The notes beneath the pieces were generated by a model. The model had not been told where the DNA came from. It was given only the letters and a program-made list of their open reading frames with translations, and did not search any database. Below, in pieces: positions 1 to 12,142 of a DNA stretch of 64,000 nt (positions are counted from its first letter, which is position 1; every line of letters starts with the position of its first letter). The stretch covers positions 308,239,738 through 308,303,737 of the forward strand of contig NC_133537.1 in NCBI RefSeq assembly GCF_048544455.1. Direction: 5' to 3'. Source of the stretch: Silene latifolia. Lineage: Eukaryota > Streptophyta > Magnoliopsida > Caryophyllales > Caryophyllaceae. The position numbers were made by a program, and so were the translations under genes.

Positions 1-714
1 AAGTAATCTTTCTCGATAAAGTCGGTTGATTAGGATAAAATTTCATCCCTTAGAAACCGTACATGCACCTTTTTATGCATACGATTCAAAAAAATTGTGA
101 AAACAATCAATGTGTAGATTCAATTGATTTTATTTTTGTAATGTATTTGATATTATATATTTTAAGAAGTGAAGGTAAGATTTGATCTTGACTATAACTA
201 ATTCTCATTTTCTACCCAAACTCATCTTCTAATCAACCTCTTTCGACATTTCATTACTCGTCTAAATTATAACACGTTTAGGCGTGTGTCAGCCAAGTGT
301 CGCTATCCGACACGGGACGACTGGTTAGAAGGAGTGTCCGTGCTACCTAGTATGACCATATATATTTTTATTATTTTAAGACGACTATCATTTTATTTTC
401 ATTTTTTTTGGTGTAAACCATCCGGTTTAGTCCGAATTCGAGTTGGGTATGGCCACTAGGGCGGTAAAGCTCTCCTTCATGAATTTTAACACTACTACGT
501 TTTCAAGGCTCGAACACGATTTAAGTTAAAACAATACCTTGTCAATTGATCTAAGTGCTCATGGTACTATTATTTTATATATAAAGTATAGAAGTATTAA
601 TTAATTGGGTTTTTCTAAAATGTGTCCAATAGGCACATGTTAAGATGCTATGAAAGGAAAGATTTACATGAATATATCATGAGAAATTGAAATCCAAACT
701 CATGGATTGAAAAA
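1..714. other. AT-rich intergenic DNA, no gene seen
   Basis: I see no open frame with recognisable protein features and no RNA gene. The stretch is AT-rich with a few short GC-richer patches (around 275-350 and 415-475) that look like decayed repeat DNA, but I could not place them in a family. Confidence 0.5.
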
Positions 715-1522
715 TGATAGACTATCGCACACCTATGCAAAAATAAATACCCTTGACACAAATGAATGTAGTAAGTAGGGGTCGAATCCACAGAGAGACA
801 GTAGTTGTTAATTAGTTCTTATGGAGTGAATTTTATCAAGGTCGGTTATCGTATGATTGGTTGGTTGGATAATGGAAGAAAACAATAATGATAAAGAAAT
901 AGTCTAGGGAGGTAAGATCACGCATGCAAATTATGTAAATGCTCAAATTAAACATATGAGTTGACAAATCATTAATTGTTTATGCTTAGAGACACCCACC
1001 ACTCGATATTAGTGTCAACCATAGACCGGGTCCTAGAGAAACTCTCGTTTATTACTAGGTCGTCCTACTACACATGCTTAGTCTAATTCGATTTCGTGCC
1101 TCTCGACTTATATAATGAATTAACAAATTTAATTTAAGACAGTGATCAATTATCAAAGACTAACAAAACAATGCAAACAAGTGAAAGAAACAATGAACTG
1201 ATATTATAACATCCTAGTTTAACAATTGCAAGAACTACTTACGCATGGTTTCCCTTATTCCCTAGACAATTGAATTACTTATGCATAGTGGAAACTAATC
1301 TAATGACATATGAAATGATAAAGATAAACATACTAACTAATGATGTAAATGGAAAATGAATAACAAAACAATATTGGAAATAAGATTACCTTAACAATTG
1401 GGAATGAACTTGGAAATGAAGAACAAGATAGAACAAATGGAAATAACTTGAAATGTAAATTGTATATAACTTGAATAAAATTATTTAAAACATAATGGAA
1501 ATGCTAAAGGGAAATCTATTCT

Positions 1523-1537
1523 AACCTAAACTAAGAA
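1523..1537 (+). repeat. LINE target-site duplication, left copy
   Basis: The 15-mer aacctaaactaagaa is found here and again, identically, at 6191-6205 directly after the A-rich LINE tail. This is the size and placement expected of target-primed reverse transcription. Confidence 0.85.
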
Positions 1538-2656
1538 ACATCGGAAAAACAAAAAACACCAAAAATACTATCAAATAAAAAGCCTATTGATGTGGAGAAG
1601 GAACATGGTATTGTATCTTCGTCTAAAGGACCTCAATCTGGTGATGCTCGGAAAACGAAATAGATAAATGAAGTTCAAGGCATACCAGTCCTGAAGTTAC
1701 CTGAGGATACACCGGAGAAGACGGATGACGGGTGGATGACAAGACAAAATGGGAAAAATGTTCTGCTAATGGAAACAATTCATGAGGAGGAGGATGTCTC
1801 TGAGCTGAATCAATTCACGAAGGATGATATACAATCTGAGGTAGTATTCTGGTCTAATTCTGTATATTGCTATATTTTAGGGGCTAATCCTCCAACTGAG
1901 ATTATAGAAGGATTTGTTTATTCTGTTTGGGAGGAATTTGGGGTGGATAGGGTTTCCTTCCTGCCTAATGGAGTCTTCCTAGTTCGTTTTAAACAGACTA
2001 AACAAAGAGATGCTTTATTGCAATCAGGATATTATTTGTTTGACAATAAACCAGTAGTGATTAAACCATGGGATGTGGACGCTGAACTGATTAAAACAGA
2101 GGTAGACATTGTCCCTGTATGGATTAGATTGTATGATCTCCCTCTAAAGTTATGGGGGGGATGTTTATCATCAATTGCTGGTATTGTTGGCAAATTTGTT
2201 CAAAAGGATGGACTCACTATTGATAGGACCAGGTTGAGTTATGTTAGGGTTTTGGTGGAACTCAACATGGGACAGGAATTGCCTGAGAAGATTAAGTTCC
2301 TGGATGAAGCTGGCAGAGTAGTAAATATTAGAGTTGAGTATGAATGGAGACCTGTGACCTGTGGTTTGTGCAAGGGTATGGGTCATGATGAGCAACAGTG
2401 TCGAAAAATGAACGCTGCTAAGAAGAATTCTGTTGTACAACAAAGGGGACCAATGGTGGTGAAACAGCAGAAGAAAGTTTGGAGGCCTGTACAGAAAGCA
2501 CATGTTGATCCTGTGCCTGCTGTTAATTCTCCACCTATTTTTACTCCTGCTGCTTTTCCTATGTTGGCAGCAGTAATAAAATCAACACCAGCTAAACAAA
2601 TAATGAGAATGAATAGACAAGGAAATATGACTGGGGGACATAAAGTTAGAGAATAG
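1538..2656 (+). pseudogene. LINE ORF1 remnant (DUF4283-like, CCHC zinc knuckle)
   Basis: The product would be the RNA-binding ORF1 protein that coats LINE RNA. From the ATG at 1736 there are 306 codons. A DUF4283-like region of plant LINE ORF1 proteins occupies roughly residues 30-170, and a knuckle of the CX2CX4HX4C form (CGLCKGMGHDEQQC) lies near residue 210. The same frame is open upstream from the LINE border at 1538 except for a TAG at 1661. The 1736 start is therefore an internal methionine left after truncation plus a nonsense mutation, not the original start. Confidence 0.8.
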
Positions 2657-2751
2657 TCAGGAGTTCCTACTTTCCTAGATGCTCTTAATGGTATGACTAC
2701 TCCTAGGGGGTGTAGTTCAGAGTGGTAAGGATCCCCCTCCACCTATACCTA

Positions 2752-5700
2752 ATGCATAGTATAGGCTTTTGGAATGTGAGGGGTCTAAATGACCTGAATA
2801 AACAGAAGTTGGTGAAGTGGTTCATGCATAATAATGGTGTTTGGCTCTTTGGACTACTTGAGACCAAGATTAAACCTAATAAACTTTTGAATAAGAATAC
2901 TACTCTTTGTGATGGATGAAGTATATCCACAAATTGTAGTTGGCATAAAGGAGGTAGGATTTGGGTGTTTTGGAAGCCTACTTGTTTTGATGTCAATTTT
3001 ATTGAGTATGGAGCACAATTTATTCATATGAAGGTACAATCTAATATTGATAATAAGAGTTTCTTACTTACTATGATTTATACTCATAATGGTTTGATTG
3101 AGAGGCAAACTCTGTGGCACTTTCTGAAATGCAAGGCAATGGATTGTGTGATGCCTTGGTTATGGGTTGGGGATTTCAATATTGTCCTTTCTCCTTTGGA
3201 AAGACTAGGTGGCAATACTACTGATGCTGAGATGCAACAATTCCAGGATTGTGTATCTATCTGTTGTATGGAGGATGTGCCTACAACAGAAGCCTTGTTC
3301 ACTTGGTCTAATAAGCAAGAGCCTGATGATAGGGTTTATAGTAGACTGGATAGGATGATGGGTAATCAAGAATGGTTTGCTATGTTTGCTGATTATGTGG
3401 CACATTTCCACCCTGAAGGACTATTTGATCATTGTCCATGTACTTTGATGGATAGACAGGCAAATTTTGGAGGAAGAAAGAGCTTTAAATATTTTAATAT
3501 GTGGGGAACAGCAGAACATTTCAAGGAGCAAGTGAATAGGAGCTGGAAACATGGGTATAAGGGGACCAAAATGTTTCAGGTGGTGAAGAAGTTGAAGGCT
3601 TTGAAACCTGTCCTAAAGAATATTAAAAGAATGTTTTTCTGATATAGAAAATAGCACTAGTACAGCTAGTGCCTTGCTGGATAGAATCCAGAAGAATCTG
3701 ATTGACAATCCTGGTAACACTGAGCTTATGTAGCAGGAATATGATACAACTCATGATTTGAGGGAACTGATTGCAGCTAGAGATGGTTTTCTTATGCAGA
3801 AGGCTAAAGTACAGTGGTCCTTGTAAGGGGACCTGAATACTACTTATTTCCACCACATTATTAAGAAAAGAGTGCTGCTGAATAAGATAGTGCAAATTGA
3901 GGATAAAGAAGGGGTGCTCTGTAGTGAAGGGGAAACTATTCAAAATGCTTTCCTTACTTATTATCAAGAGCTTTTAGGAGAACAACATGCTACAGATGAT
4001 GTGAATTTGACTGTAGTAAGAAGGGGGAAATGTTGCACTAATGCTCATGCTCTTATACTCAGTATGCCTGTGACTAAGGAGGAAATTAAGACTTACCTCT
4101 TAAGTATTCCTAAAGACAAGTCTCCTGGGCCTGATGGCTATACAAGCCAGTTCTTTAGAGATGCGTGGGAGATTGTAGGAGAGGAGATTAGTGGGGCAAT
4201 CTTGAAGTTTTTTGAAACTGGAAAATTTCTTGCTCAGATTAATTCTACTGTAATTACTCTTATCCCTAAGGTGGACAGGCCTAGTAGTGTTAAGCATTTT
4301 AGGCCCATAGCCTGCTGTAATGTGATTTACAAGACTATTTCTAAACTCATTTGCAACAGGTTATCTTTGGTCTTACCTGACATAGTGAGTAGGAATCAAG
4401 GTGCTTTTGTGAAGGGGCGGAGTATATTGGAATATATACTCATATGTCAAGATTTAGTAAGACTATATCATAGAGGCCATGTCTCCCCTAGGTGTATGTT
4501 TAAACTAGATCTTCAAAAGGCATATGATACGATTGAGTGGCAATTCTTGGAGCAAATGTTAGCTGCTCTTCAGTTCCCTAAAAGTTTTATCCAGATGGTG
4601 ATGTGCTGTGTAACCTCTACAACATTTTCTCTAAACTTGAATGGGGTCCAATTTGGGTATTTTAAAGGAAGGAGAGGGCTAAGACAAGGGGACCCCATGT
4701 CCCTTCTCTTATTCACTGTTTGTATGGAGTACTTGACTCGTATTTTGGATTATGCTTCTCATCATTGGCATTTCAGATATCATTCTCTATGTACTGGATT
4801 GAAGTTGAATCATTTGCTATTTGCAGATGATCTGTTAATGTTCTGCAAGGGAGATGTAGGGTCTATCATGCTGATGCTGAGAGCTATGGCAACATTTTTA
4901 GCTGCCTCAGGTCTGAAGATAAATACCAGCAAGTCAGAGGTGGTTTTCAATGGGGTTGCAGATGATGTGAAAACTGATATCATTCAAGTTTCTGGTTTTA
5001 AAGAAGGACTCTTACCTTTTACTTATCTGGGTATTCCTATACAACCTACCAGACTAACCAGATTGGATTGTAGCATATTGATTGAAAAGATAACAACAAG
5101 GGTAAGAAGTATTGGTGCAAGGAAGATGAGTTATGCAGGGAGGTTGACTCTTGTTAATGCTGTGTTTAATACTCTGCATAATTATTGGGCATCTATATTC
5201 ATTATACCAAAGTGTGTGATAAAAAGAATAAAAGCGATTTGCAGGACCTTTTTTTGGGAATGGGGTGTTGAGTATCAGAGGGCTCCATTGGTGGCTTGGC
5301 ACAATGTTTGTTGTAGCAAGCAGGAAGGTGGTTTAGGAATAAAGCAAGTAGGGGTGTGGAATATTGCAACAGTGGGGAAATTGGTCAATTAGATATACAC
5401 AAAAGCTGATAGGTTATGAGTCCTATGGATTGATCATGTATATCTGAAAGGAAGGGATTGGAGTTCTTATCAACCTCCTGCTGATTCTAAATTGAATTGG
5501 AGGAGCATATGCAAGGTGAGAGATTGCATGGCAGTTGGTTACCTTAAAATAATGTTTGGTTGCAGGATCCTAAAGGGTCCTCTGTGGCTTCTGGGTACCA
5601 CTGGTTACATGGTATACACCCACATGTTTAGTGGTATAATGATATTTGGGATGTTTGGGGTGTTCCTAAACATACTTTGATTGGTTGGTTGATAAAGCAT

Positions 5701-6102
5701 GAGGCTTTAAACACTAGGATGAAACTGAAACAAATTGGCATTTGTAGCACTGATCAATGTTTATTGTGCGAGAATGGTTAGGAGACACATGAGCATTTGT
5801 TTGTTCAGTGTGATCACAGTAGAAGAGTATTGCAGTATGTTAGTCATTGGTTGCAGGATACTGGGAATCAGGGAAGCAGTATAGTGCAGACCAGGATTAG
5901 ACGGGTTGCTAAGCTAGCTTGCTGGTACCTGATTTGGCTTGAGAGGAATCGACGTAGGCATGAATTGATGCTAGTTCGGCCAGAGGAGATAGGAAATGAA
6001 GTTTAGATGTAGGCCAGGCAGAGGATGCAACATTTTATTCAGAAAATAGTTGGTAGAAATGATAAAATTTGGCTAGGTCAGATTGGCATTTATGTAATCT
6101 AG
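2752..6102 (+). pseudogene. LINE ORF2 remnant: endonuclease and reverse transcriptase
   Basis: ORF2 would nick the target DNA and copy LINE RNA. The ATG at 2752 opens with the usual WNVRGLN block of plant L1 endonucleases. Further landmarks are GDFN and SRLDR, a DHCP block near 3430, the RT blocks KLDLQKAYD, GLRQGDP and the catalytic FADD near 4820, then zinc-binding RT-associated sequence to a final stop at 6102. Breaks seen: TGA at 2917-2919, a frameshift in the A-run near 3630-3640, in-frame stops near 3730 and 3822, a TAG at 5390 and several stops and shifts after that. I see no RNase H domain. The gene is dead but nearly full length. Confidence 0.88.
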
Positions 6103-6190
6103 AGCTAGCTAGTCACAAGAACAAGAAAGTTGAATTGTATTGCCTTAATTTGTTGTTATTAATGAAAAAAGCTCACATTTTACCAAAAAA

Positions 6191-6205
6191 AACCTAAACT
6201 AAGAA
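6191..6205 (+). repeat. LINE target-site duplication, right copy
   Basis: Identical to 1523-1537 (aacctaaactaagaa) and placed immediately 3' of the LINE's A-rich tail. Downstream sequence resumes the interrupted LTR-like unit. Confidence 0.85.
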
Positions 6206-6872
6206 CTGAAATGAGAGTATAAAAGTAGTGTAGAAATGTAATGGGAATTGAGCAACAATGATAATGAAGAATTCACATTCTATTAGCATCTATTAGTGTG
6301 TTTGAGGCCCCGGATCAACACCCTTTATATAGGAGTGAAGGGAGTAACGTAAACAATCAAGAGGAGGCTAACCCCGATCGGGACCACCCCACCCCGATCG
6401 GGGTCGTGGTGATTTGGCTTCGTCTTCTTAATTTCTCTAGTTAATGCACATAGTATCCAATGTTGATGTTTAATGCATTGTATAATCATTCGATAATGAT
6501 CTTAAAGCATGGTATCAAATGTATTCTAGCATCTTAAGCTTTCACCTAGTTAGACTTGATTTCTTGGGCTTGACTTTGCGTAAGACTTTATTTTGCATTT
6601 TCATTTTAATCCATATCTTTATGCATACAAATCTATGTAACACTTCAATGTTGGTCCAACTCATGCTCCACACTTAGCTTTGTATACTAGCTCTTGCAAA
6701 TTTGTTACCAATAAGCTCCTAAAAGCTCAAGTTCCTACAAAATATGACAAACCATGCAAAGACAACTAGAACACAATATTAGCTCATAAAACCGCTGGAT
6801 TAGTGCAAATGACATATATATTAAAGATAAAGTAGGGGGTTAGAATGTACATAAAATGGACTTATCAAGAAA

Positions 6873-7808
6873 CTAATTAATTGTAGATGTGGCAAGTCAA
6901 AACTGATCTACTCAATGCATATCAATTGCAGATGTGGTAGAATCAAAATCAACAGCAATATACCATAGCTAAAGGCTATGATTATCTCAGAGTTAGAGGA
7001 GCTGAGGTTAGTTGGCATAAATTATTCTGGAATAGTTGGACTATACCTAAGCATGCTTTTCTAGCCTGGATTTACCATCATGGAAACATGAACACAAAAG
7101 ACAAACTCCTTAAATTAGGGATTTGTGAAGAGGATACCTGTTATATCTGTGGGGTCGACATTGAAAGTATTACGCATCTGTTCTTTGCTTGCCCGTACAG
7201 TGAAGTCGTCATGTCTGTAGTAGGGGACTGGATTGGTATCGTCTTACCATTACAGGATGTGCTGGAATGGAGGCTCGCCAGATCGGGATCCCAATTACAG
7301 AAGGGAGTTCTTAATGCTGCGATGAATGCCTGCTCTTACCATATCTGGAGACAAAGAAATCTATGCAAGCATGAATCAACCTTGTATCGTCTGCAGAAAA
7401 TCGCTCGAGATATCATTCAGGAGATGCAAGTTAGACTGAGAGCTGCAACTAATAACAAGATTGAGAGAAATGATGCCATCTGGATTGATCGGCTTCTGGG
7501 CAGCAGACCTTAGGATCGGGTAGATGACGATCTGGGGTGATTGAAAGGGTTTGTGTCTGAAAAGAGGGATTTTTTTGGTAGTGAAGAGCAACAATCGGGT
7601 TTTGTTGTGAGCTGATTATTGTTTTGATCAGATAGACGGGTGTTGCCTTCTATTATTTTTTGTTGTTGGGCTCCCTTGCTTAGGCTGCTCTTGTTTGTTA
7701 GGTAGCTTGGATCAGAAAATGTCGAGCTGTGATATTCTGATCCATCTTCCTTGTATGGTGTCTTCTTCTTTTGATAATATACTTACATTTTATCCAAAAA
7801 AAAAAACT
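6873..7808 (+). pseudogene. 3' end of a second LINE (zinc-binding RT-associated region)
   Basis: An open frame from about 6960 to a TAG at 7511-7513 encodes the C-terminal zinc-binding RT-associated domain found at the end of plant LINE ORF2 (WTIPKHAFLAW, then CYICGVDIESITHLFFACPY, a CX2C...HX4C pattern). It is followed by a roughly 290-bp 3' UTR ending in tatccaaaaaaaaaaa at about 7797-7808. Endonuclease and RT parts are absent, so it is heavily 5'-truncated. The apparent ATG at 7088 lies inside the domain and is not a true start. No clear target duplication was found. Confidence 0.75.
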
Positions 7809-8664
7809 AGTTAAAAAAAAGAAAAAACACAATCAAACATGGTGACCGTTCATGTAAGACTATGTTTATCAGTTGTTCCTACATCGCTACTTAGACCTAG
7901 TTCCTCTATTAAAATATTTATATATGCATCTTAACCTACTTACAAGACATATTTCCTTATTTCGTTATTTTGTCAAACCCTACTTAAACCTAGTTCCTGA
8001 TTTTTTTAACATCATATATTTTTATTATATCTTTACATCACAATTTTATTTTATTAACATTAATAAATGTATTTAAGGTTAATATAAATCAAATTTTTTG
8101 GTAGTAAAAAATACGAAAGAGAAATACGGATTTATTAAATAAGGATTTATTAAATAAGATTAAAACAATGATTACATTACTCTCTTCTCTCGGTCATTTG
8201 TTTGCCTATTCCATATTGAAGTGTATTAGTTAATTGTTTGCCTTTTAGGAATGTCTTTGATGCGCCATTGAATCTTTCACAGTCAATTTAGTCCACTTGT
8301 CATCTAATTATTGACCCCCTTCTTTTTTTTTCGTCGTTGTGCCAAAACCAAAGTTAAACAAATGACTGAGACATATAGAGTAACTTTTAAAACCAATTCA
8401 ATTACGTACTTAACTTTTTTTAAAAAAAAAACATTTGTTAGAGGAAAAAGAGTTAACATACCTGTCATAGTGTCATCCATGCATACTGGTGATATCTACA
8501 GTATATAGTAGGATAACGAGCAATTAAGATTCTCTCTATTTCCTAAAAGAAATGGAGATTCCATTTCCTATAAACGGTTTAGATTGCATCTTGCAACGAT
8601 TTAACGGACCCGATTTTAGTATGAAAAATAAAGGTAAAAACAAGTAGAATCAAAAAAATAATAT
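7809..8664. other. AT-rich spacer with no gene
   Basis: No coding sequence was recognised. A phrase like acctagttcct recurs at about 7895 and 7990, and a ttattaaataag phrase is tandemly repeated near 8130-8160. The decayed MITE at 8176-8386 is the only named element. Confidence 0.5.
8176..8386. mobile_element. Decayed Stowaway-like MITE
   Basis: The left end reads ctctcggtcatttgtttgcc and the right end carries caaatgactgagacatatag, an imperfect inverted repeat like the gtctcggtcatttgttt termini of many plant Stowaway elements. The outer ctccctcc bases are eroded, so the borders are approximate. Confidence 0.45.
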
Positions 8665-9870
8665 TAGAATTGGTTCCTCTATTACTGATACTGAAGTCAA
8701 GGAGTTTCAGAGTTGTGTTGATAGGTGTGGGTTATATGATCTTATCACTAAGGAGCTTACTTTACTTGGAATAACAAGCAAGAGGGGACTGCTAGAGTTT
8801 TTAGTAGAATAGATAGGGTCATGGCCAATGATGACTGGATCTTGAATGGTCCCTATGGAGTGGTCACTTTCCTTCCTGAGGGGCTGTATGATCATAGCCC
8901 ATGCTTGCTTGAGCTTGGGCAGGATACTGATAGGAGAAAAGTGAGTTTTAAGTACTATAACATGTGGGGCAAGAGTGACAAGTTTTAACAAATTGTCTCT
9001 AAGGAATGGAGTGTTCCTGTGAGTGGTTCCCTCATGTTTCAAGTGGTTAAGAAGTTAAAGAGGTTGAAGATGCCCTTGAAACAATTGAACAATGAAGGGT
9101 ATAGAGATATTGAGAATTCTGCTCAGGTTGCTAAGTTGTTGTTAGATAGTGTTCAGAGGACCCTACATGCTGATCCTACTAATCCAGTCATTCAAGCCGA
9201 GAAAAGAGTTGCTGCTCAGTCTTTCAAAGAATTGGATGCTGCTAGAATTGCTTTTTTTGGAGCAGAAAGCTAAAATAAAATGGGTCACTCAAGCTGATGA
9301 TAATACCAAATTCTTTCATTGTTTCATCAAGGCTAGGAGAGCTCAGAACAAGGTCTTGAGCATTAAGGACAGTAATGGTATGGTATGCAATGATAGTAGC
9401 ACCATTGAGCAAGCCTTCATTTCTTATTATCAAGATCTGTTGGGAAGTTCTACTTCTGTAACTCCTGTGTGCCTTGATGTGGTGAGAAGAGGGAGGACTG
9501 TGAATGAGGAGCATGCTCTTCAAATTGTCAAGGAGGCGACTTCAGCTGAGATTAAGGAAGCTCTCTTCTCTATCCCTGTGGAGAAAGCTCCTGGGCCTGA
9601 TGGCTACTCTATTGGGTTCTTCCATGATGCTGACACGATTATAGGGGAGGACATTATTCTTGCTGTTAAGGAGTTTTTTACTAGTGGTAGAATTTTGCAG
9701 CAATCAATGCCACTAACCTTACCCTTATTCCTAAAAAAGATGAACCTAGTACTGTCCATGACTTCAGACCCATTCCATGTTGTAATGTTATTTACAAGTG
9801 CATTTTTAAAGTCATTTGTAACAGGATGGCTGGGGTGTTAGCTGAGATTATTAGCATCAATCAGAGTGCT
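8665..9870 (+). pseudogene. LINE ORF2 fragment (endonuclease to early RT)
   Basis: Sequence matching the middle of the LINE ORF2 at 2752-6102 runs from the endonuclease (EVKEFQSCVDRCGLYDL, then a DHSPC-like block near 8890) into the first RT block (EKAPGPDGYS near 9590, then IISINQSA). Frame changes and stops occur near 8815, 8985 and 9270, and in the final 150 bp. The frames open at 9019-9273 and 9149-9841 are pieces of this one gene. It stops at 9870 where LTR sequence begins. The rest of RT does not reappear beyond that LTR, so the 3' half was deleted or never inserted. Confidence 0.75.
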
Positions 9871-11384
9871 TGATGCGTGTCTAAAATATGATGTTTCACA
9901 CTTTATTCTACACGCATTTCAGAGCTCAAATGTGCAATATATGCCAATATTCCTCTATTTTCCTCTACTTTCGTGTTTTTGTACATTATTGCAGAAATGT
10001 GAAGAATTCAACGGGAAATCAAGCCAAATCCGTCCCCGAGTAATCTGCATTGCAAATGACGTAAAGGAATTGCTTAAGGAACGAGCTTGGTGCGCAATCC
10101 AAGGCCCAAAAGACAAGTCCACGTGTTTTAAGAAGTCAAGTAGCAGCTCATCCAGTCGATCGACCGTCACCTTCAGTCGATCGACCAATGCTCGGGTTCC
10201 AGAAGCTACTGTTTGCTGAGGAGCAGTCGATCGACCAGCCTTATCAGTCGATCGACCAGATTTCTATTCCAGACGTGAATTGAAAGACCGCGAATCTTGA
10301 AGCCCGTGAAGTTTAGGTTTAGGAAATAAGATGTTACGTTGATTGCTATATAACGTAACATAAAACCATCAGTTGGAGGATCGAAGTTTTTATCCAAGTT
10401 TTTATCACAATACAATACTTTCAGTTTTAGTTTATTTCGAGTAATTAGGGTTTGGGATATCGATTTTAGCATTGGAATTCTGCCCTTGTTCTTAATCTTT
10501 CCTCTTAAATCTCGGTATTCATTCTGCCCTAATTTTAGTTTATTGTTTTACTTGCGTTATTAGTATAGATTTGATAGTTAGTGTCCCCAAAGCCAATTAT
10601 CGTATTATCATTGTTGTTATTTACTTTAAGAATGAATTCAGTAATCGCTGTTAGTTTTATTGTTGTTACTTTCATCATGAGTAGCTAATTCTCTAGTGCT
10701 AGGATGTAGGCGATTTATGGCATAGGCGGCATTAGATTAGGAAGGACTGTCTCGCGTGTTGGTCGATCGACTGACATTACCAGTCGATCGACTGGCCTCG
10801 TAGGGTTTTCCCTCGTTTTAATTGAATTTAATCTTATAATTAACGAATCGAATGCATGCGACCAGTTAGATACCTATTTTGTGACTGACCCATTAGATCG
10901 AAAGATAGGGGAGGTTATTAGACCATCGATTAAATCGACTAGACTGTGCTAAGATCGAAAGATAGGTATAGTTTAGACCGTTAGTCACTTTTCAGGACGA
11001 AAGTTAGTATTAGTGACATTAGGGAACTATAGCGAGATCGAGAGATGCTATTTGTTAAGAGTGGACCGAGAGGACCTCTTTATTTCCCGCCTTACCTGTG
11101 TTTGATTGGACCAACTTAGTTTCTTTGCCTGAAGCTATAATGAACCGATCATCCTAGTACCCTTCTTTTATCTGTTTAAATCGTTAATTTAGTTTATTGC
11201 CTTTATTCTCTTTTAGCTGTAGACCAATTCAAACCAACCCCCACATTTGTTACCTTAGACTAAATATAGAGCAACTAGAATTTACAACTGCCTCCTTGTG
11301 GTTCGACCCTGTTACCACTAACCTAGGTTAGTCTTAATAGGAGATTATAAATTTTATCTTTGGTACTCACAACGACGGGTATCA
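9871..11384 (+). mobile_element. Solo LTR-like unit (Ty3 type) with TCGATCGA palindromes
   Basis: The unit starts TGATGCGTGT and ends ACGGGTATCA, about 1514 bp with TG...CA termini. The block ctccttgtggttcgaccctg near 11290 has a counterpart, in the other orientation, in the unit at 715-6867. Flanking 5-mers (gtgct and aaatt) do not match, and the LINE interrupted at 9870 does not continue at 11385. The junctions were therefore rearranged, or this is an LTR from a deleted element. It contains two clusters of cagTCGATCGAcc-type palindromes (10,162-10,260 and 10,762-10,798). No coding sequence. Confidence 0.6.
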
Positions 11385-11587
11385 AAATTTATGGGTAAAA
11401 ATAAAGGGATAATGAGGGTTCGTGGGAAAAATATTATTAAATGAGTTTAAGAGAGGAAATGGAGGGGAAATGGAGAGAAAGAAATGGAGAGGATCCATTT
11501 CCGAAAATAAGATAGGTTAAGGTAGGTCATTCATAAATATTGAAATTTTTGAGCAGGTTATATAAGTAGGTTATGAATATTAATATA

Positions 11588-11616
11588 CTAGTTTAAAAGC
11601 CCGTACTTCGTACGAG
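11588..11616 (-). mobile_element. Helitron-like 3' terminus
   Basis: On the minus strand a hairpin (ctcgtac, loop gaa, gtacggg, with one G-T pair) is followed after several bases by CTAG. Plant Helitrons end in a short GC hairpin a few bases before CTRR. If real, the element body lies to the right on the plus strand. The other end was not found, so only this terminus is claimed. Confidence 0.4.
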
Positions 11617-11867
11617 TTAATGACTTTGATTATTTTAAAACCAAGTGATAAAATTTTATCGATAAGCTGTTGCGATTAATATAATGACATGCGTGAAATT
11701 AATGAGACAACTCGTGCCACATTCAACCAAGTGATTATTTTGGTTGAACCATATACTTACCATTCAAATAGTAATGATTTATTATTTACACATTGTCATG
11801 CTACTTGCTAGTCCTCTTTCTTCATATAAAGTAAGATGGTTTTTTTTGGTTAAAATGTAAGTATATA

Positions 11868-12140
11868 ATCCCTCCGATCCACGCCAAAGGTAACACTTAC
11901 CTAAAACGGATGATCCACACCAAAGGTAACATACCTTATTTGGCCCACAATTTTACCAAGTTGTCCTTCTACCCATTTCATATTTACACAAAATGTCATT
12001 ACATACCCCACATACCATCCCACAATTAAACATACAATTCCATGGCCCACCTATTTTTCCCCTTTTTACCCTTACTTTTTCCATCTTTTCTTAAATACTC
12101 CATTTTACCCTATGTTACATTTGGTGTGGATCGGAGGGAG
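11868..12140. mobile_element. Stowaway MITE (Tc1/mariner type)
   Basis: A 273-bp unit has terminal inverted repeats atccctccgatccacgcc and ctccctccgatccacacc, flanked by TA dinucleotides at 11,866-11,867 and 12,141-12,142. A second copy of the subterminal phrase (gatccacaccaaaggtaaca, 11,910-11,929) lies just inside the left end. Size, TA target and ctccctcc termini are the Stowaway signature. There is no coding capacity. Just upstream, 11,838-11,865 resembles a LINE 3' end in reverse orientation. Confidence 0.8.
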
Positions 12141-12142
12141 TA

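Larger units (their letters stand above)
1538..6190 (+). mobile_element. 5'-truncated L1-type LINE
   Basis: A non-LTR retrotransposon of about 4.65 kb bounded by a perfect 15-bp target duplication. It has an ORF1 with a CCHC zinc knuckle and an ORF2 with apurinic endonuclease, reverse transcriptase and a C-terminal zinc-binding RT-associated region. The 3' end is ...cattttaccaaaaaa, a short A-rich tail. The first base after the left target copy already reads in the ORF1 frame, with no stop until 1661, so the insertion is probably truncated inside ORF1. It sits inside the LTR-like unit 715-6867 and is therefore younger than it. Several nonsense and frameshift changes make it inactive. Confidence 0.9.
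715..6867 (-). mobile_element. Solo-LTR-like unit (Ty3 type), split by a LINE
   Basis: Read on the minus strand the unit starts TGATAAGTCC (6867 downwards) and ends ...GTCTATCA (715), giving TG...CA ends. Removing the LINE and its extra target copy leaves about 1485 bp (715-1537 plus 6206-6867), close to the 1514 bp of the LTR at 9871-11384. Both carry a similar TTCGACCC block about 90 bp before their 3' end. The flanking 5-mers aaaaa (710-714) and agaaa (6868-6872) differ by one base, so a target duplication is possible but weak. No internal retroelement sequence adjoins, which fits a solo LTR. A near-palindrome of cccgatcggg type lies at about 6372-6406. Confidence 0.55.

Noticed and set aside
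781..810. tRNA-like ggtcgaatcc phrase
   Set aside because: There is no cloverleaf around it; it is the conserved block of the LTR-like unit on the minus strand.
8622..11404. Possible long target duplication (aaaaataaagg) around the LINE fragment plus LTR
   Set aside because: The match is short, A-rich and imperfect; chance similarity is likely.
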